Positions 46,503 through 57,905 of a stretch of DNA of 64,000 nt are shown here, in pieces (the stretch's first letter is position 1; every line of letters begins with the position of its first letter). The translations under genes and the position numbers were made by a program. Source of the DNA: Drosophila pseudoobscura. Taxonomy: Eukaryota > Arthropoda > Insecta > Diptera > Drosophilidae. The stretch covers positions 20,225,001 to 20,289,000 of the forward strand of contig NC_046681.1 in NCBI RefSeq assembly GCF_009870125.1, read 5' to 3'. Below the pieces are notes generated by a model. The model was not told where the DNA came from. It was given only the letters and a program-made list of their open reading frames with translations, and did no database searches.

Positions 46503-47093
46503 CTCACCCGTGTGGTGAGCGGGCAGTAGAATACCACCACAGCATGTCATAGCTTGTCGTATGAGGCGACTAAGAAGACACGGGGATGTTCTGCTCCCTC
46601 TAAAGAGCACTAAAGCAGCTCGTAACCGCCGGCACATGCCAGGTATCCCCCGGATAGGTCTAACACACCTGTGAAACACCTAGCTAATACGAGAAGGCGA
46701 CTAAGACGGAGACCAGTAAAGTCTTAGGATAGGAACTGGACCCCCCTTTTTTGGATTGATGACCCCAGGGCTGACGGAAGCCAGCATTCTAGCACTTTAG
46801 TACGCGGAATGAAACCCCGCCGAAATGGCTGCTAGGCTAATGCTGCTTCTGCCCCCGTCCCGTGAAAAATTGGCAAATCTCTAAGCACGCTCCTTGTTCC
46901 GTAGCCATTAGATTGGACGTACAGGCTCAGTTGAGTCACTCCTGACTAGCGCGGATCCGGCTCTGAACTCCCGACCCCATAAGGGCGGGAGTCAACCCTC
47001 GCATGGCCTCCCTGCTTGCATAGACAACCATGGGATCATAACGCGACTGTACAACAGACAAGGACAACGGCTTACGAGTTGGGACCCAACAAA
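46502..47093 (+). promoter_or_regulatory. Retrotransposon 5' UTR and probable internal promoter
   Basis: Non-coding leader from the CA tract to the first ATG of ORF1. It includes two similar blocks, GAGGCGACTAAGAAGAC (~46563) and GAAGGCGACTAAGACGGAG (~46693), about 130 bases apart. Elements of this type carry an internal promoter at the 5' end, but I cannot pick out its motifs here. Confidence 0.55.
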
Positions 47094-48389
47094 ATGAGCA
47101 CAAATATTACACCTATAATGACAAACGACACAGAAGGCTTCAGTAAAAGCAAGAAAATGGCGAGAACGCCAACTGGCGAGCGGACCGACGCCCTGCTGCC
47201 GGCCCTCCCTGGCCCGGAGCAGCACCAAAAAGCTCAGGGCAGCACAGCGCTGCGCGATCTAGGACGAGAGATCACGCAGCTAGTGGAGATGCTTGAGGAT
47301 GGCAAGAGGCGCTCAATACACCAACCTATGCGGGACTCGATCGAGAGCATAAGGGTGCTGTACGAGCTGGTTGCTATCCAGCTGCACGACGAAGGAGCAA
47401 AGGCAGTGATCAGGACCCACCAGTCCTCTCAGACTTCACCGATTTTCAGACCTCTCCCGGAGCCTAAGAGGAAACAGGCTGCAGGTGCACCAACACCCCG
47501 GACGAAGAGAACCAAGGCAGCGGTCGAGGTCCAGACCACACCGGGAGTAGCAGTGGGAAAGGACGTCCACGCTGAAAGGGAGAGAAAGGAGACGGAGGAG
47601 ACCCCATTTATGACGGTGACCAACCGGCGCAGAAGGAAGAGGCCGCAAAAGCCGACTGGAGCGCTCGCGGACAAGACGCGACCGGACGCAATCGTCATTG
47701 CCACCAAAGGTGAACAGACCTATGCAGAGATACTGCGCAAGGTTAGAACGGACGAAACCCTGCGTGGACTCGGTGATGCGGTCGCCAGGATCAGGAGGAC
47801 CCAAAAAGGAGAGCTACTGCTACAGCTCAACAAGTCGGGAGAAGAGACGGAGAAGTTTAAAAGCCTTGTAGCCAATACGCTGAAGGAGCACGCAGAAGTC
47901 CGTAGCCTGTCGCACCGGGTGACCGTAGAGTGCAAGGACCTGGACGAAATAACCACACCGGAGGATATATGCGAAGCTTTGAGAAGCCAGGTGGAATTGG
48001 CGGAGCTGTCTGCGGATGACATCCAGCTGAGAAAGGCATACGGCGGAACCCAGACGGCCACAATCAGGCTGCCAGCGGAGAGCGCTCAGAAGGCTCTGAA
48101 AATAGGAGTCCTAAAAGTAGGCTGGGTAAGATGCAGACTGCGTGAGCGAATCAGCGTCACCAAATGCTTCAGATGTCTCGAGTTTGGGCATATGGCACGA
48201 CAGTGCAGCAGCAAAATAGATAGGTCCAAGCTGTGTAGAAGATGTGGAAAGGAGAACCACCTGGCAAAGGACTGTAGCCTGGAACCACAGTGCATGCTCT
48301 GCAAGGGAACGAGCGCAGACTGGAAGCACGTGGCCGGCAGCGGTAGATGCCCCCTGTTTAGAAACGCCCTGACAAAAAGATCAGCATGA
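47094..48389 (+). CDS. Retrotransposon ORF1, nucleic-acid-binding Gag-like protein
   Basis: 431 residues from the ATG at 47094 (MSTNITPIMTND); the open frame extends upstream only from non-ATG codons. The N-terminal half is charged, with a basic Lys/Arg-rich segment around NRRRRKRPQKP. The middle (~210-340) has the fold-like pattern of the R1-clade Gag domain. Three zinc knuckles lie near the C-terminus: CFRCLEFGHMARQC, CRRCGKENHLAKDC and a longer CMLCKG to H to C variant. The protein packages the element RNA. The stop codon overlaps the ORF2 start as ATGA, which suggests coupled re-initiation for ORF2 translation. No frame break is present. Confidence 0.9.
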   Translation: MSTNITPIMTNDTEGFSKSKKMARTPTGERTDALLPALPGPEQHQKAQGSTALRDLGREITQLVEMLEDGKRRSIHQPMRDSIESIRVLYELVAIQLHDEGAKAVIRTHQSSQTSPIFRPLPEPKRKQAAGAPTPRTKRTKAAVEVQTTPGVAVGKDVHAERERKETEETPFMTVTNRRRRKRPQKPTGALADKTRPDAIVIATKGEQTYAEILRKVRTDETLRGLGDAVARIRRTQKGELLLQLNKSGEETEKFKSLVANTLKEHAEVRSLSHRVTVECKDLDEITTPEDICEALRSQVELAELSADDIQLRKAYGGTQTATIRLPAESAQKALKIGVLKVGWVRCRLRERISVTKCFRCLEFGHMARQCSSKIDRSKLCRRCGKENHLAKDCSLEPQCMLCKGTSADWKHVAGSGRCPLFRNALTKRSA

Positions 48390-51349
48390 GGTGTACTCAG
48401 CTGAACTTAAACCATTGCGAAGCTGCTCAGTCTCTCCTGAGACAAGCAGTCAGGGAGAGGAAGACCGAAGTCGTGCTCATCTGCGAGCCATTCAGGCCGA
48501 TACCAGGAAGCGGTTGGACCAGCAGCAGTTGCGGCAAGGCGGCCATCTGGGCCGTACAAATCCACCCCCAGGAGATATGCGCAACCAACGAAGGATTTGT
48601 TAGAGCGAGGCTGAGAGATATAACCTTCTATAGCTGCTATGCCCCGCCGAGCTGGGACCTAGCGCGCTTCCAAAGTATGCTAGCGCATATAGCGGAAGAC
48701 GCGCGCGGAAGAGCCCCCGTAATAATAGCGGGAGACTTTAATGCGTGGTCCGTAGCGTGGGGCAGTAAAGAAACCAACGCCAGAGGCACGTGTCTGCTCG
48801 AGGAATTTGCGTCCTTGGACGTAATACTCGCAAACGATGGCAGGAAGCTAACCTACTTCAAGGCGGGTCGAGGGTCCATTATCGACCTAACCTTCATGAG
48901 CGTCTCACTCCATAGGGGATCTACGTGGAGAGTAAGCGAGGAGTTTACGTTCAGCGACCACCAGGCGATCCACTTCGAATGCGGAGCAGCAACGAAAAGA
49001 CAGCTAGCCAAAATTACCGGACCTAAATGGAAGGGCGACCACCTGGATGTGGAAACCTTCACGGAATATCTTCGCAACGCCAGCTGGAGCCCTGCGCGAA
49101 CGGCAGAAGGCCTGGCTCAGAAACTGGCGAAGCTCATGGAGGAGGTATGTGATGCGGCAATGCCAAGAAGGAAGCCTTGCAAAAGAGGAGCGCCCTGTTA
49201 CTGGTGGAATGCGGAGGTTAACAAGCTAAGGAAAGCCTGCCTACGAGCAAGACGGTGCTACCAGAGAGCACGAGGTCGGCCGGAGTTCGAAACTAGGGGA
49301 GAGGAACTCCGATCAGCGAAAAGAGCCCTTAAACGTGCCATAAAGGAGAGCAAGTCAGCCTGCTTTAGGCAGATATGCGAGGAGGCTGACGTCAACCCTT
49401 GGGGGACGGCATATAAGGTCGTCACCAAGAGGATAAGGAGCCAGTCAACACCGGAAGTGACCTGCCCGATCCTGCTTCGTAGCATCGTGGAGGCCCTATT
49501 TCCACAGCACCCGTATAGGGAGGAGAGCGTCTCGAGCCAAGACCCCGAGCTGTGGCAACAGATTTCTGTCGAGGAGGTGATAGCGGCTACCAGGAGAATC
49601 GGGGATAAAAAGGCACCAGGACCGGACGGTATCCCAAACAAGGCATTGAAGCTTGGAGCAACCACCAGACCAGAAGTATTTGTTGACACGTTCAACAAAT
49701 GCCTACGGGAAGGAGTGTTTCCAGAGCAGTGGAAAGTGCAGCGGCTAATACTTCTGCCCAAAGGAAATAAGTCCCCGGAGGAACCATCAGGATACCGCCC
49801 AATATGTTTGCTAGATACGGTCGGCAAAACCCTGGAGAGAATCGTCTACAACCGACTGCAAGTTGTGATCCAGGAGAAGCAGGCCTTATCGGAGTCCCAG
49901 TACGGATTCCGGAAGGCCAAATCAACGGTCGACGCCATCAAGGCAGTCACCGACATTGCATCCAGAGCGATCGAAGGAATAAGATGGAGATTTGGCACAA
50001 AGGAGTACTGCGCAGTGGTGACCCTGGATATCCGTAACGCGTTTAACTCAGCGAACTGGTCTCGGATAAACGAGGCGCTCGGGAGAATTGGAGTTCCCAC
50101 CTACCTGCTTCGGATAATAGCCAGCTACCTGTCGGGTAGGGTACTGAGGTACGAGACAGAGGAGGGACCAAAGCTCTACAGGGTGACAGCCGGAGTTCCA
50201 CAGGGATCAGTCTTAGGACCTCTACTGTGGAACATAATGTACGACGACGTCCTCAGACTCCAGCTCCCGCAGGGATGCACGCTTGTCGGTTTCGCTGACG
50301 ATCTCGCCCTGGTCGTGGTTGCCAAAGAGCTCCGAGATGTCGAGGCGACGGCCAACGAGGCAATCCGGATCGTATCCAACTGGATGGAAAACGCGGGATT
50401 GGACCTGGCTGGCCACAAAACGGAGGCTGTACTCATCACGAGTCGGAAGAAGGTGGAGTACGCGACGTTTCGCGTGGGTAATGCGACTATTCAGTCGCAG
50501 GAGTCAATCCGGTACCTAGGCGTGATGCTGGATAACCGATTGAACTACCGGGCCCACATCGAGTACGTGAGTCAAAAAGCCTCCCGGATGCAGGCAGCAC
50601 TCGCAAGGATGCTCCCCAATATTGGTGGACCCAAGGCAGGTCGACGCTTACTTCTGGCGAGAGTAGTGGCCTCGATCCTACTGTACGCTGCGCCGGTGTG
50701 GTCTTCAACCGTATCCGGCAACATGAGTCTTAGAAGAAAGATGTCAGTGCCATATCGGCTCTGCGCTCTTCGAGTAGTGTCTGGATATAGGACGGTGTCG
50801 GATAACGCAGCCCTGGTCCTCGCGGCCATGATACCGGTGGATATACTAGCGCTCGAGATGACGCATGTATATGAAGCGCGCGCAGGGATGCGAACTAATG
50901 CATCGCTAGAGACCATCCGTGCGTCGGAAAGACGGGCGTCAATAGAAAAATGGCAGGCAAGATGGGACACGGCCACAAATGGACGGTGGACCCATAGACT
51001 AATCCCGGACATTGAGTCATGGATAGGGCGGAGTAGCGGAGAGATGAACTACCACCTCACCCAATTCCTGACGGGTCACGGAGGATACAGGAAGTATCTG
51101 CATAGGTTCAAACACGAGGATACCCCCGAGTGTCCTGAGTGTTCGAATGAGAGCGAGGATCCGGAGCATGTGATCTACCACTGCACGAGGTACCGCCCAA
51201 GTGCAGAGTATTTCCCACGACCAGAGGAGCTAATGGCGTTCATGACGGAGTCCGACGAGAACTGGCAGCGCGTCAGCAACACCTTAATAGCCATCCAGAG
51301 CGATCTGAGAAGATGCGAAAGGGAGCGACGCGTAGAGGAGAGTGCCTAA
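48386..51349 (+). CDS. Retrotransposon ORF2, endonuclease-reverse transcriptase
   Basis: 987 residues, intact. The N-terminal endonuclease/exonuclease/phosphatase-type domain (~1-200) shows GDFNAWS (116-122), IIDLTF (165-170) and SDHQAI (190-195). The reverse transcriptase (~400-700) shows PGPDG (411-415), LDIRNAF (547-553), GVPQGSVLGP (603-612) and the catalytic FADD (636-639). A C-terminal CCHC motif is present (CPECSNESEDPEHVIYHC). The endonuclease nicks target DNA and the reverse transcriptase copies element RNA from the nick (target-primed reverse transcription). All catalytic residues I can check are kept. The start is the ATG of the ATGA overlap with ORF1. No separate RNase H domain is evident, as expected for R1-clade elements. 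Confidence 0.93.
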   Translation: MRCTQLNLNHCEAAQSLLRQAVRERKTEVVLICEPFRPIPGSGWTSSSCGKAAIWAVQIHPQEICATNEGFVRARLRDITFYSCYAPPSWDLARFQSMLAHIAEDARGRAPVIIAGDFNAWSVAWGSKETNARGTCLLEEFASLDVILANDGRKLTYFKAGRGSIIDLTFMSVSLHRGSTWRVSEEFTFSDHQAIHFECGAATKRQLAKITGPKWKGDHLDVETFTEYLRNASWSPARTAEGLAQKLAKLMEEVCDAAMPRRKPCKRGAPCYWWNAEVNKLRKACLRARRCYQRARGRPEFETRGEELRSAKRALKRAIKESKSACFRQICEEADVNPWGTAYKVVTKRIRSQSTPEVTCPILLRSIVEALFPQHPYREESVSSQDPELWQQISVEEVIAATRRIGDKKAPGPDGIPNKALKLGATTRPEVFVDTFNKCLREGVFPEQWKVQRLILLPKGNKSPEEPSGYRPICLLDTVGKTLERIVYNRLQVVIQEKQALSESQYGFRKAKSTVDAIKAVTDIASRAIEGIRWRFGTKEYCAVVTLDIRNAFNSANWSRINEALGRIGVPTYLLRIIASYLSGRVLRYETEEGPKLYRVTAGVPQGSVLGPLLWNIMYDDVLRLQLPQGCTLVGFADDLALVVVAKELRDVEATANEAIRIVSNWMENAGLDLAGHKTEAVLITSRKKVEYATFRVGNATIQSQESIRYLGVMLDNRLNYRAHIEYVSQKASRMQAALARMLPNIGGPKAGRRLLLARVVASILLYAAPVWSSTVSGNMSLRRKMSVPYRLCALRVVSGYRTVSDNAALVLAAMIPVDILALEMTHVYEARAGMRTNASLETIRASERRASIEKWQARWDTATNGRWTHRLIPDIESWIGRSSGEMNYHLTQFLTGHGGYRKYLHRFKHEDTPECPECSNESEDPEHVIYHCTRYRPSAEYFPRPEELMAFMTESDENWQRVSNTLIAIQSDLRRCERERRVEESA

Positions 51350-51528
51350 AGTAGGCAACCCATCCCCGCGAAGTAATACTTTGCGGTGATCCCGCGGGGA
51401 ATGAGGTGTGCAGCTGTGCGTGGTGGTGAGTTTAGCTGGGAAGCCCCGAAGGGGTAGTCCAGTTCGTTGACTGGTACGGGCCGGTCGCGTCTCTTAGAGA
51501 TTCTCACCCACCGTGGCGTATCCATGGA

Positions 51529-51545
<17 letters not shown>

Positions 51546-51580
<35 letters not shown>
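51546..51580 (+). repeat. (CA)n tract at the 3' junction of the retrotransposon
   Basis: About 17 CA dinucleotides follow directly after the A tail of the element, then unique sequence AAATGCCATTCG. It is the right half of the split target microsatellite. Because the target is repetitive, a target-site duplication cannot be delimited. Confidence 0.92.
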
Positions 51581-51583
<3 letters not shown>

Positions 51584-54500
51584 TGCCATTCGCCAGTCTT
51601 ACTTAACCCACACATAGATACTCCCTGGGTGGGGAATCCGTTGCATGCGATAAAGTTAAAAGGTTCTCGCACACAGATACATATCTTGGCATGACACCCC
51701 CTGACCCTTTTGTATCTGTGTTCGGTTTCCATTCGCTTGCCATTCAATTGCTTACAGTGGAACATCTGTCATGGGCGACTTTTAGAGGAAAGTCTGTGAC
51801 TGAAAGATGCCATAGAATGTTGCTAGAATGCATAGATTCAAGGAATAAAGTCCAGCAATGTCATCATCAGAGAAGAAATCCTAAATCCTCCTGTAACGCG
51901 ACCTGCAGCAGCAGTGGAAGATGATGGAAAGGCTCTACTGACCCCACTGATCCATTGGAAATCGAGTCACAATCGAGCACCCTCATCCCCTGTTAGTGGG
52001 AAAGATCCACTGTAGATCCTGCAATCCACCAACAACTATCCCCCAAACCACTGTAGCTGGCTGAACATTTCGAGCCCAATATCTGCCCCTCCCTTTTGAG
52101 AATGTGCTGCAGCACTTTGCCTTTCATTATGCAGACCAAAAGAAGCAATGAAGGAGGGCAGGAGAGCAGGGGACTGGCATGGGAAGAGCGTGAGCTTACA
52201 CATCCGCTGCCTCAGGCGATGGTCTTGCAAGAAGGCAGGAATGGAACGGAACGGAACGGAACGGAAAGGAACTGAGTCAAAAGTCTCCAACGAATGGAAT
52301 GCAAATGCCGCCGCCCAGTCAAGTCAATAAATAAATTCAAACAATTTGACAACTTTCTCAATGGAAACGCCAACCCCACTTTCCCCATCAGTGGTTCGCA
52401 GTGGCTCCGCATTGGGGGAGGGGGGAGCGGGGGAGGGGGAGCCATGGCTCCCTTTTGATTGCGACTGGGTGCGTGGCCAGCAATTGCGTTTGAGCGAATT
52501 TAAATTAAAGTGTCATTGAAATTGGCATCCCCTCAACGAAAATAAAATTTATAGTTTCGGCAGCTCAAAAAAGCGCCAGCATTCGACTTGTACATGGCTA
52601 CGGATTCCTTTGCCTCTACGCTGATGTCCTTTTGGATCGGGACTCCGTTCCCTTCTTCGTTTTCAATTTCTGTGAGTGTTGAGAGCACACGCACACGTCC
52701 CGTTTAGATTTATCACTTTTGATTTGGAGAGTCCAATGGCAGACTTCATCGGGCCCCAAACCCCAGGACCAGGCCCACGCCCAGGCCCACTCCCAGGCTC
52801 GATAGAAACTTGTATTGATTTAATACATTTATTTGCTTCCCGGACTCCCCGCTTTTGCCCCTTTTCCCTGACAATTCGATATTTGTTTGTGCCCAAAAGA
52901 AGAAAGTTTTAATTTAATTTTGTGTTTGAATGTTGGCGATTTTTATCAGATTAAAAACTTGCCCTTTTTCCTACTTTCCGGCAGAGTTGAAAAAGAGAGA
53001 GAGAGAGAGAGAGTCCCTTCTCTCAAGTTGGAAAAAAAGAATAAATCAGGGCTAATTCAATTTGTACATTTAATACAGATTAACCGAGATAAGGACTTAA
53101 CCATCTATGGCTGGAATATAACTAATTTGAGCTATGATATTTGCTAGTTTTTTGTGTACTCTTTCAGAAGGTTTCAGATCGTTTTTAATAGGTCCTTTCG
53201 AAGCAAATTTATCAATATGGTAGGGTAATAAAAAGTACGGTATGTTATGTCCGGGTTTCATCATTCCCTTCCTTTTTTGGTTGGTTATAATTTAATGAAA
53301 ACAGTTTTCCACAAAAAAAGGTCTCTATCCGGTAATAATTAATTGCGCAAATATGTCAAATTAGTTGTAGACTAACAGCTTTGATTATCCGACAACTAAT
53401 TAGTCAATAATTTATGCAGCCTTTTATCGGAGAGCCATAAATTAGGGCTAACTCCGCCGTGATGGGGTTTAAGTACAAATTTAATGTCCCCATTTTTGAG
53501 AGGGAATATCCCCCCGAAGATCCTTGGGGAATCAGGTGCAATCTAACAAATCACCGGCACTAAAACCCACCGAAGCGCTTCTCATTATGTCGCCAGAGAG
53601 TGTCTTAGAGTGCCATTCACCTCCAGTTCGGTTTCGGTTTCGGCTTCGGTTGTATATGTTTTCTATATGCACTTTATTCCATAAGGATTACTATTACTAT
53701 GGAGTGCGCTACAGCTTGGGGGCATATGAGAACCCTGGGAATCCGAAGGTACTACAAGTCTTCAATGGAATCGAAATCCTTTCACTGATGCCTGCTTTCT
53801 CAATTATAACAAATACTCACCACCCGCAGCGCATTCCTGCTTTCCTGCTGGCCAGACATCAGCTTATTTTCTCAACTTGTTTCAATGTCTGACCACCAAA
53901 ACGGGAAAAAAAGCAAACAAAAACCCTCACAAAAACCAATAGCTCGGCAAATGAATGCAGACAATGCACACGGAGGACAACAGCAGCAGCAACGAACCCT
54001 CCAAACCAACAAAAAAGATACCTGCAGCGACATACAGATACACCGAGAGAGAGGGGGAGAGAGAGGGGGAGAGGTTGGTAACATTCCCGTGGCTCACACG
54101 CATTTCGGTGGAGTATTTAGGGCTAAGCCAAAATGATGTGTCTGACTTTCAGCCAACCTGCTGTCCAAGGGGCTGTCCAAGGGGCTGCTGCGGGGGGTGG
54201 GGATGGGGGTTAGTTTAACGGCAATGCAATGACCGTTTTCATAGCTGCTAAAACTTTCATTTCACCTTCAAAGTCCGCAGACCACACGGGGGGGCGGCAC
54301 CGGGTGCCCCGAAAAATTGCACATGAAAAACTAAACCGGAAGTCGTATATTCCATTTATGAGCCAGAGCAGCGGAAATGAAAATATAAAACCATAAAACT
54401 GACACCAGGTGCCCAGAAGAAGGAGTGCACACCGCCTACAATCCTGCTCGCCTTCTGGGCCGCCATTTTCCATTTTCCATTACGGCTTTTCCCCCCCCTT

Positions 54501-55517
54501 TAAACGACCGCCAGTCCCTGTCTATGGTCTACGTCTGCCTGAACGACTCTCAATACGATGTGGTCCGCCCTTCGAACATTGCAATTTTCTTATAAAATTA
54601 TAATGTCCAGTAGAAGATTTCTTTATTCTCTTATTTTGCAACGAAAATTGAATGAGTTCCTGTTGGGTTCTCGACTCTGCCTGTCCTCCTCTGGCCATCT
54701 TCGGTATTGGCCCTGTAATGTGAAATGTTAACATGATTTTCCAGCTCTTTACTTTGCATATGGGCCAGGGCCCACACCCACAACGACACACTATATGCAC
54801 CCTTCGGAGGGGTTCTGCTTGTGTTCTCCTCGAGGCATGTTCGCAAAATTAGAAAAATATTTCCTCCTTTCTTGGGCTCTTTCAGGTCCATGCCGGGCTC
54901 CAATCAATGGCAATTTGCTTGGCTGGATACGACAAGACTATGAGAGGGGGGGACTGGGGGGACTGGGTGTAGAGGAGATACCGGCTAGGTATGTTTTGTG
55001 TGGTCATTCCCATTAATTTGTTTGCTTATTAAATTATGCCCTTTTATTGCATTTTCCCCCCCGCAAACATCCGCCCAAGACATTGTCCGAGGCATTCTCA
55101 ATTTACTCTCAACTAATCTAATTAAACTTGTTGGACATTCAGCTGGGGGCTAAGACATCATCTTTGGGCTTTAAAAAAGATCCTGCACTAGAGAGGGAAT
55201 CTTCATCGATGCAGTAGTTCCATTGTTTAGGGAAATTCCAGCCCCAATCAGTCCTCACATAGAAATATGCCAGACACCAGAGGGGCATATCCTAGACAAA
55301 TTCGAGCATTGAAACCACAACAGATTGAGTTGGCGAGAGGGAGAGAGAGAGAGAGTGGCAACCGCAGTAGACAGGGAGGTGCCGTCACGGCGAGGCAACA
55401 CACAAATGCCATTAACTAGTTGGTAGCGACAACTTTTCACATTTTAGCCGCTGGGCGCACAGGACACCGAAGAGCACACCGGCCGACGCGACTCGACGAG
55501 GCAGCATGAATACTATA

Positions 55518-55594
55518 AACACCCAGAGAACACCGAGAGAACACCGAGAGAACACCGAGAGAACACCGAGAGAACACCCAGAGAACACCGAAAG
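55518..55594. repeat. 11-bp minisatellite, seven copies of AACACCGAGAG
   Basis: Seven adjacent 11-bp units run from 55518 to 55594. Units 1 and 6 read AACACCCAGAG and the last AACACCGAAAG; the rest are identical. The near-identity indicates recent slippage or unequal exchange. Confidence 0.93.
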
Positions 55595-55774
55595 GGAGGG
55601 AGTAAGGGGGGGAGGGGGCATCATCATTATCATCATCAGCATCCTGGTGATTCGGTGGAGTGGCGCTGGGAACATCATCCTTATGCTATTATCAACAACA
55701 TCAGCTATTGTCAAAGTTTGGCGCATTTATTTGGTTGCTCAATCAGCGCCCAAAGCGCTTTCGCTTTCAAGGGA

Positions 55775-55815
55775 CCGAGGACCCAGGACCAAGGACCAAG
55801 GACCAAGGACCATGG
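55775..55815. repeat. 7-bp repeat, AGGACCA units
   Basis: About five tandem AGGACCA-type units, immediately followed by the 22-base C run. Confidence 0.8.
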
Positions 55816-55820
55816 ACCCT

Positions 55821-55842
55821 CCCCCCCCCCCCCCCCCCCCCC
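55821..55842. repeat. Poly(C) run of 22
   Basis: Twenty-two consecutive C, the longest homopolymer I noticed in the window. The exact length is unreliable in most assemblies. Confidence 0.93.
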
Positions 55843-57804
55843 GAACCAAGTGCTGGCTCATTTTTATCAAAGAGCGACTCCACTTCCACCTGCGCCGCTG
55901 CCGCCATTTACAATAATTACCATCAAATGAACAAACAAACTTTTGTGCCGCTTGTCGTGGACTGGCAAAAAGCGCCACTGACCTCCGACCCCTGCTCCCC
56001 TGCACGCTTACGCCCACGCAAACTCCTAGACTCGCCGCCATTCGCTTCCTCTAATAACACTAGACAGCATCGAATGCGAAACGAAGCTGCCTTCTTGCTG
56101 GGCAAATAAGGAATATATTCCAAGGGGGGAGGCTTCAGTTTTGTTGTACAGTGCCGCCGGCGAAAGCCTTTCCCAGGACACCATCTCCGTTTGAGGCGGA
56201 ATCTGGTTAGCGGATGCGGATGGTGCTTATCGCGCAGCGAGCATCACTCAAAAGTTGCGTTTTTTTTTCCGTCGAGCTTTTTGTTTGTGCCCCGCCCGAC
56301 CGTGCTGTCGGCTCAATTTTCCAACATTTGAACATTAGGCCGTCGAGGATTAACAATAAGTGGATGTGGTTGGGAGGTGGCCGACTGGCTGGATGGCTGG
56401 CTGGCTTATGCCTCGGGCCAAGCGAAGTTAATGAGAGACACGGGAATACGGGGGGCGTCGGGGGCTTGTCAACTCTGGTTAATGTCGAGGCTCCAGCTCC
56501 AACTCAAACATAAGTCAGTGGAGGCCACTTTAATGCGGCAAAGGGAAAACTAAAGCTGATGTTAAACGATGCCAAGGCCCACCAAAGATATCGCTCAATC
56601 GGGGAAAGTAGTCCGCATAAATGTATAATCCAATAGTTGATGAGCAGCGCAAAACCGCAGAAATTAATTAATAACTTTGTGTCGTGCACAAGTGAGTGCT
56701 CGAGAGGCGCCCCCCCACACATGAGCCAGGCGATGGATTGCAATTAAAAACCGCGACAAAGTCAACAAGTCGCCCAGCCCATTCCGTGGGCCCATCTCGC
56801 AGGACAGAACCTCCCCTCTAATTACGGATTAAGTCGCCGTCGAAATAGACAGTCGGCCTCAAGAAGTTTCGCGGCCGGAGGCGTGGCAATTAAAGAAAGC
56901 CAGATTTCCTAGTTGGCCGGGATGGTGGTGTCAAGGTAACAAGTCCTCGGCAATTAACGCGATTAAACATCTCCACGCGAAAGGCGAATCCCCAAAGGAG
57001 CTCCGGTCCTAGGGGTCGTCATCCGTGTCGATGTCAGGCCATGTTTGCATTCGTATTTGTGTTTGCCACTCGCTCAATTTATGAGCCCAAGTGCGGTGCT
57101 AGTCCTGGCCTCTATACTCGTATGTGCATGTTCTATGTACCTGGTAAATATTTATGCAGCCGGTAATGACGAGGCTATGCTGGGAGCCAACTGCCAAGTG
57201 GCTGCTTGAAGGTCGCAACTCGTGGGCGCCCTCTCCGCCCACTGCACGACCCACTGCAGCTTGCCATTTAAATTGCGAGTGTTTATTTAAAATCTTGAGG
57301 TGTTTACTGTGGTCCGAAGGAATCCCTCAATGGCCACATGATATGGCACTAATGAAATGCTTATGGCAAGCCCTCCAAGCTGCAAGTAACTCTCGAGGAG
57401 GCCCACACAGATGCTGTCTTACCCCCCACGGGTAAGGTCGGCTCAAGGCATCTCAAACTTCATTAAGGAAGTTTTCGAGTGGATATGTGCGGGCTCGAGA
57501 GTTGCTTTTCTAGGGCCGGATGCAAATTAGTACAGCTTTTGCTTTTAATTTGATTATTTGGAACATCTTCAAGACTTGCCTTTACGGCAAGTGCATCCCA
57601 CTTCTCTGGGAAGTGAATTTCGGGCGTGATCGGAGGAACAGATTTGATTTGTGGCCCATGAAAAACAGGTGAAAGCAAGTGGCAAAATATCTCAACAATT
57701 GCACTGTTTATGGTTCACATTCTGCAAGACAAATGCTCCCAATATAGGGATCGTTTAAATGATTTAGTTCACGGTTGTGTTTCGGCGTAACTCTTATTGA
57801 TTTA

Positions 57805-57905
57805 TTTTGTTCTATTTTCGGGGCATTTTGTTATATTTTCGGGGAATTTTGTTATACTTTCGGTGAATTTTGTTCTATTTTCGGTGAATTTTGTTCTATT
57901 TTTGA
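57805..57905. repeat. 21-bp minisatellite, about five copies
   Basis: Units of the form TTTTGTTCTATTTTCGGGGA recur every 21 bases (57805, 57826, 57847, 57868, 57889) with single-base differences. Because 21 is a multiple of three, the plus strand stays open and reads FGEFCSI-like repeats. There is no other sign of coding. Confidence 0.9.

Larger units (their letters stand above)
46502..51545 (+). mobile_element. Full-length R1-clade (Waldo-like) non-LTR retrotransposon
   Basis: About 5.04 kb: a 5' UTR of ~0.6 kb (46502-47093), ORF1, ORF2 overlapping ORF1 by four bases, a 3' UTR (51350-51527) and an 18-base A tail (51528-51545). There are no LTRs. ORF2 carries an apurinic-type endonuclease followed by reverse transcriptase, as in the R1/LOA/Jockey group. 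The combination of endonuclease sequence, CCHC-containing ORF1, C-terminal zinc motif and insertion in CA repeats points to the Waldo lineage of the R1 clade, known to target ACAY simple repeats. Both ORFs are uninterrupted, so this is a recent copy that may be able to mobilise itself. Confidence 0.9.

Noticed and set aside
53524..53892. 122-codon plus frame
   Set aside because: No signal, domain or homologue that I recognise, and the length is expected by chance in 11 kb of non-coding DNA.
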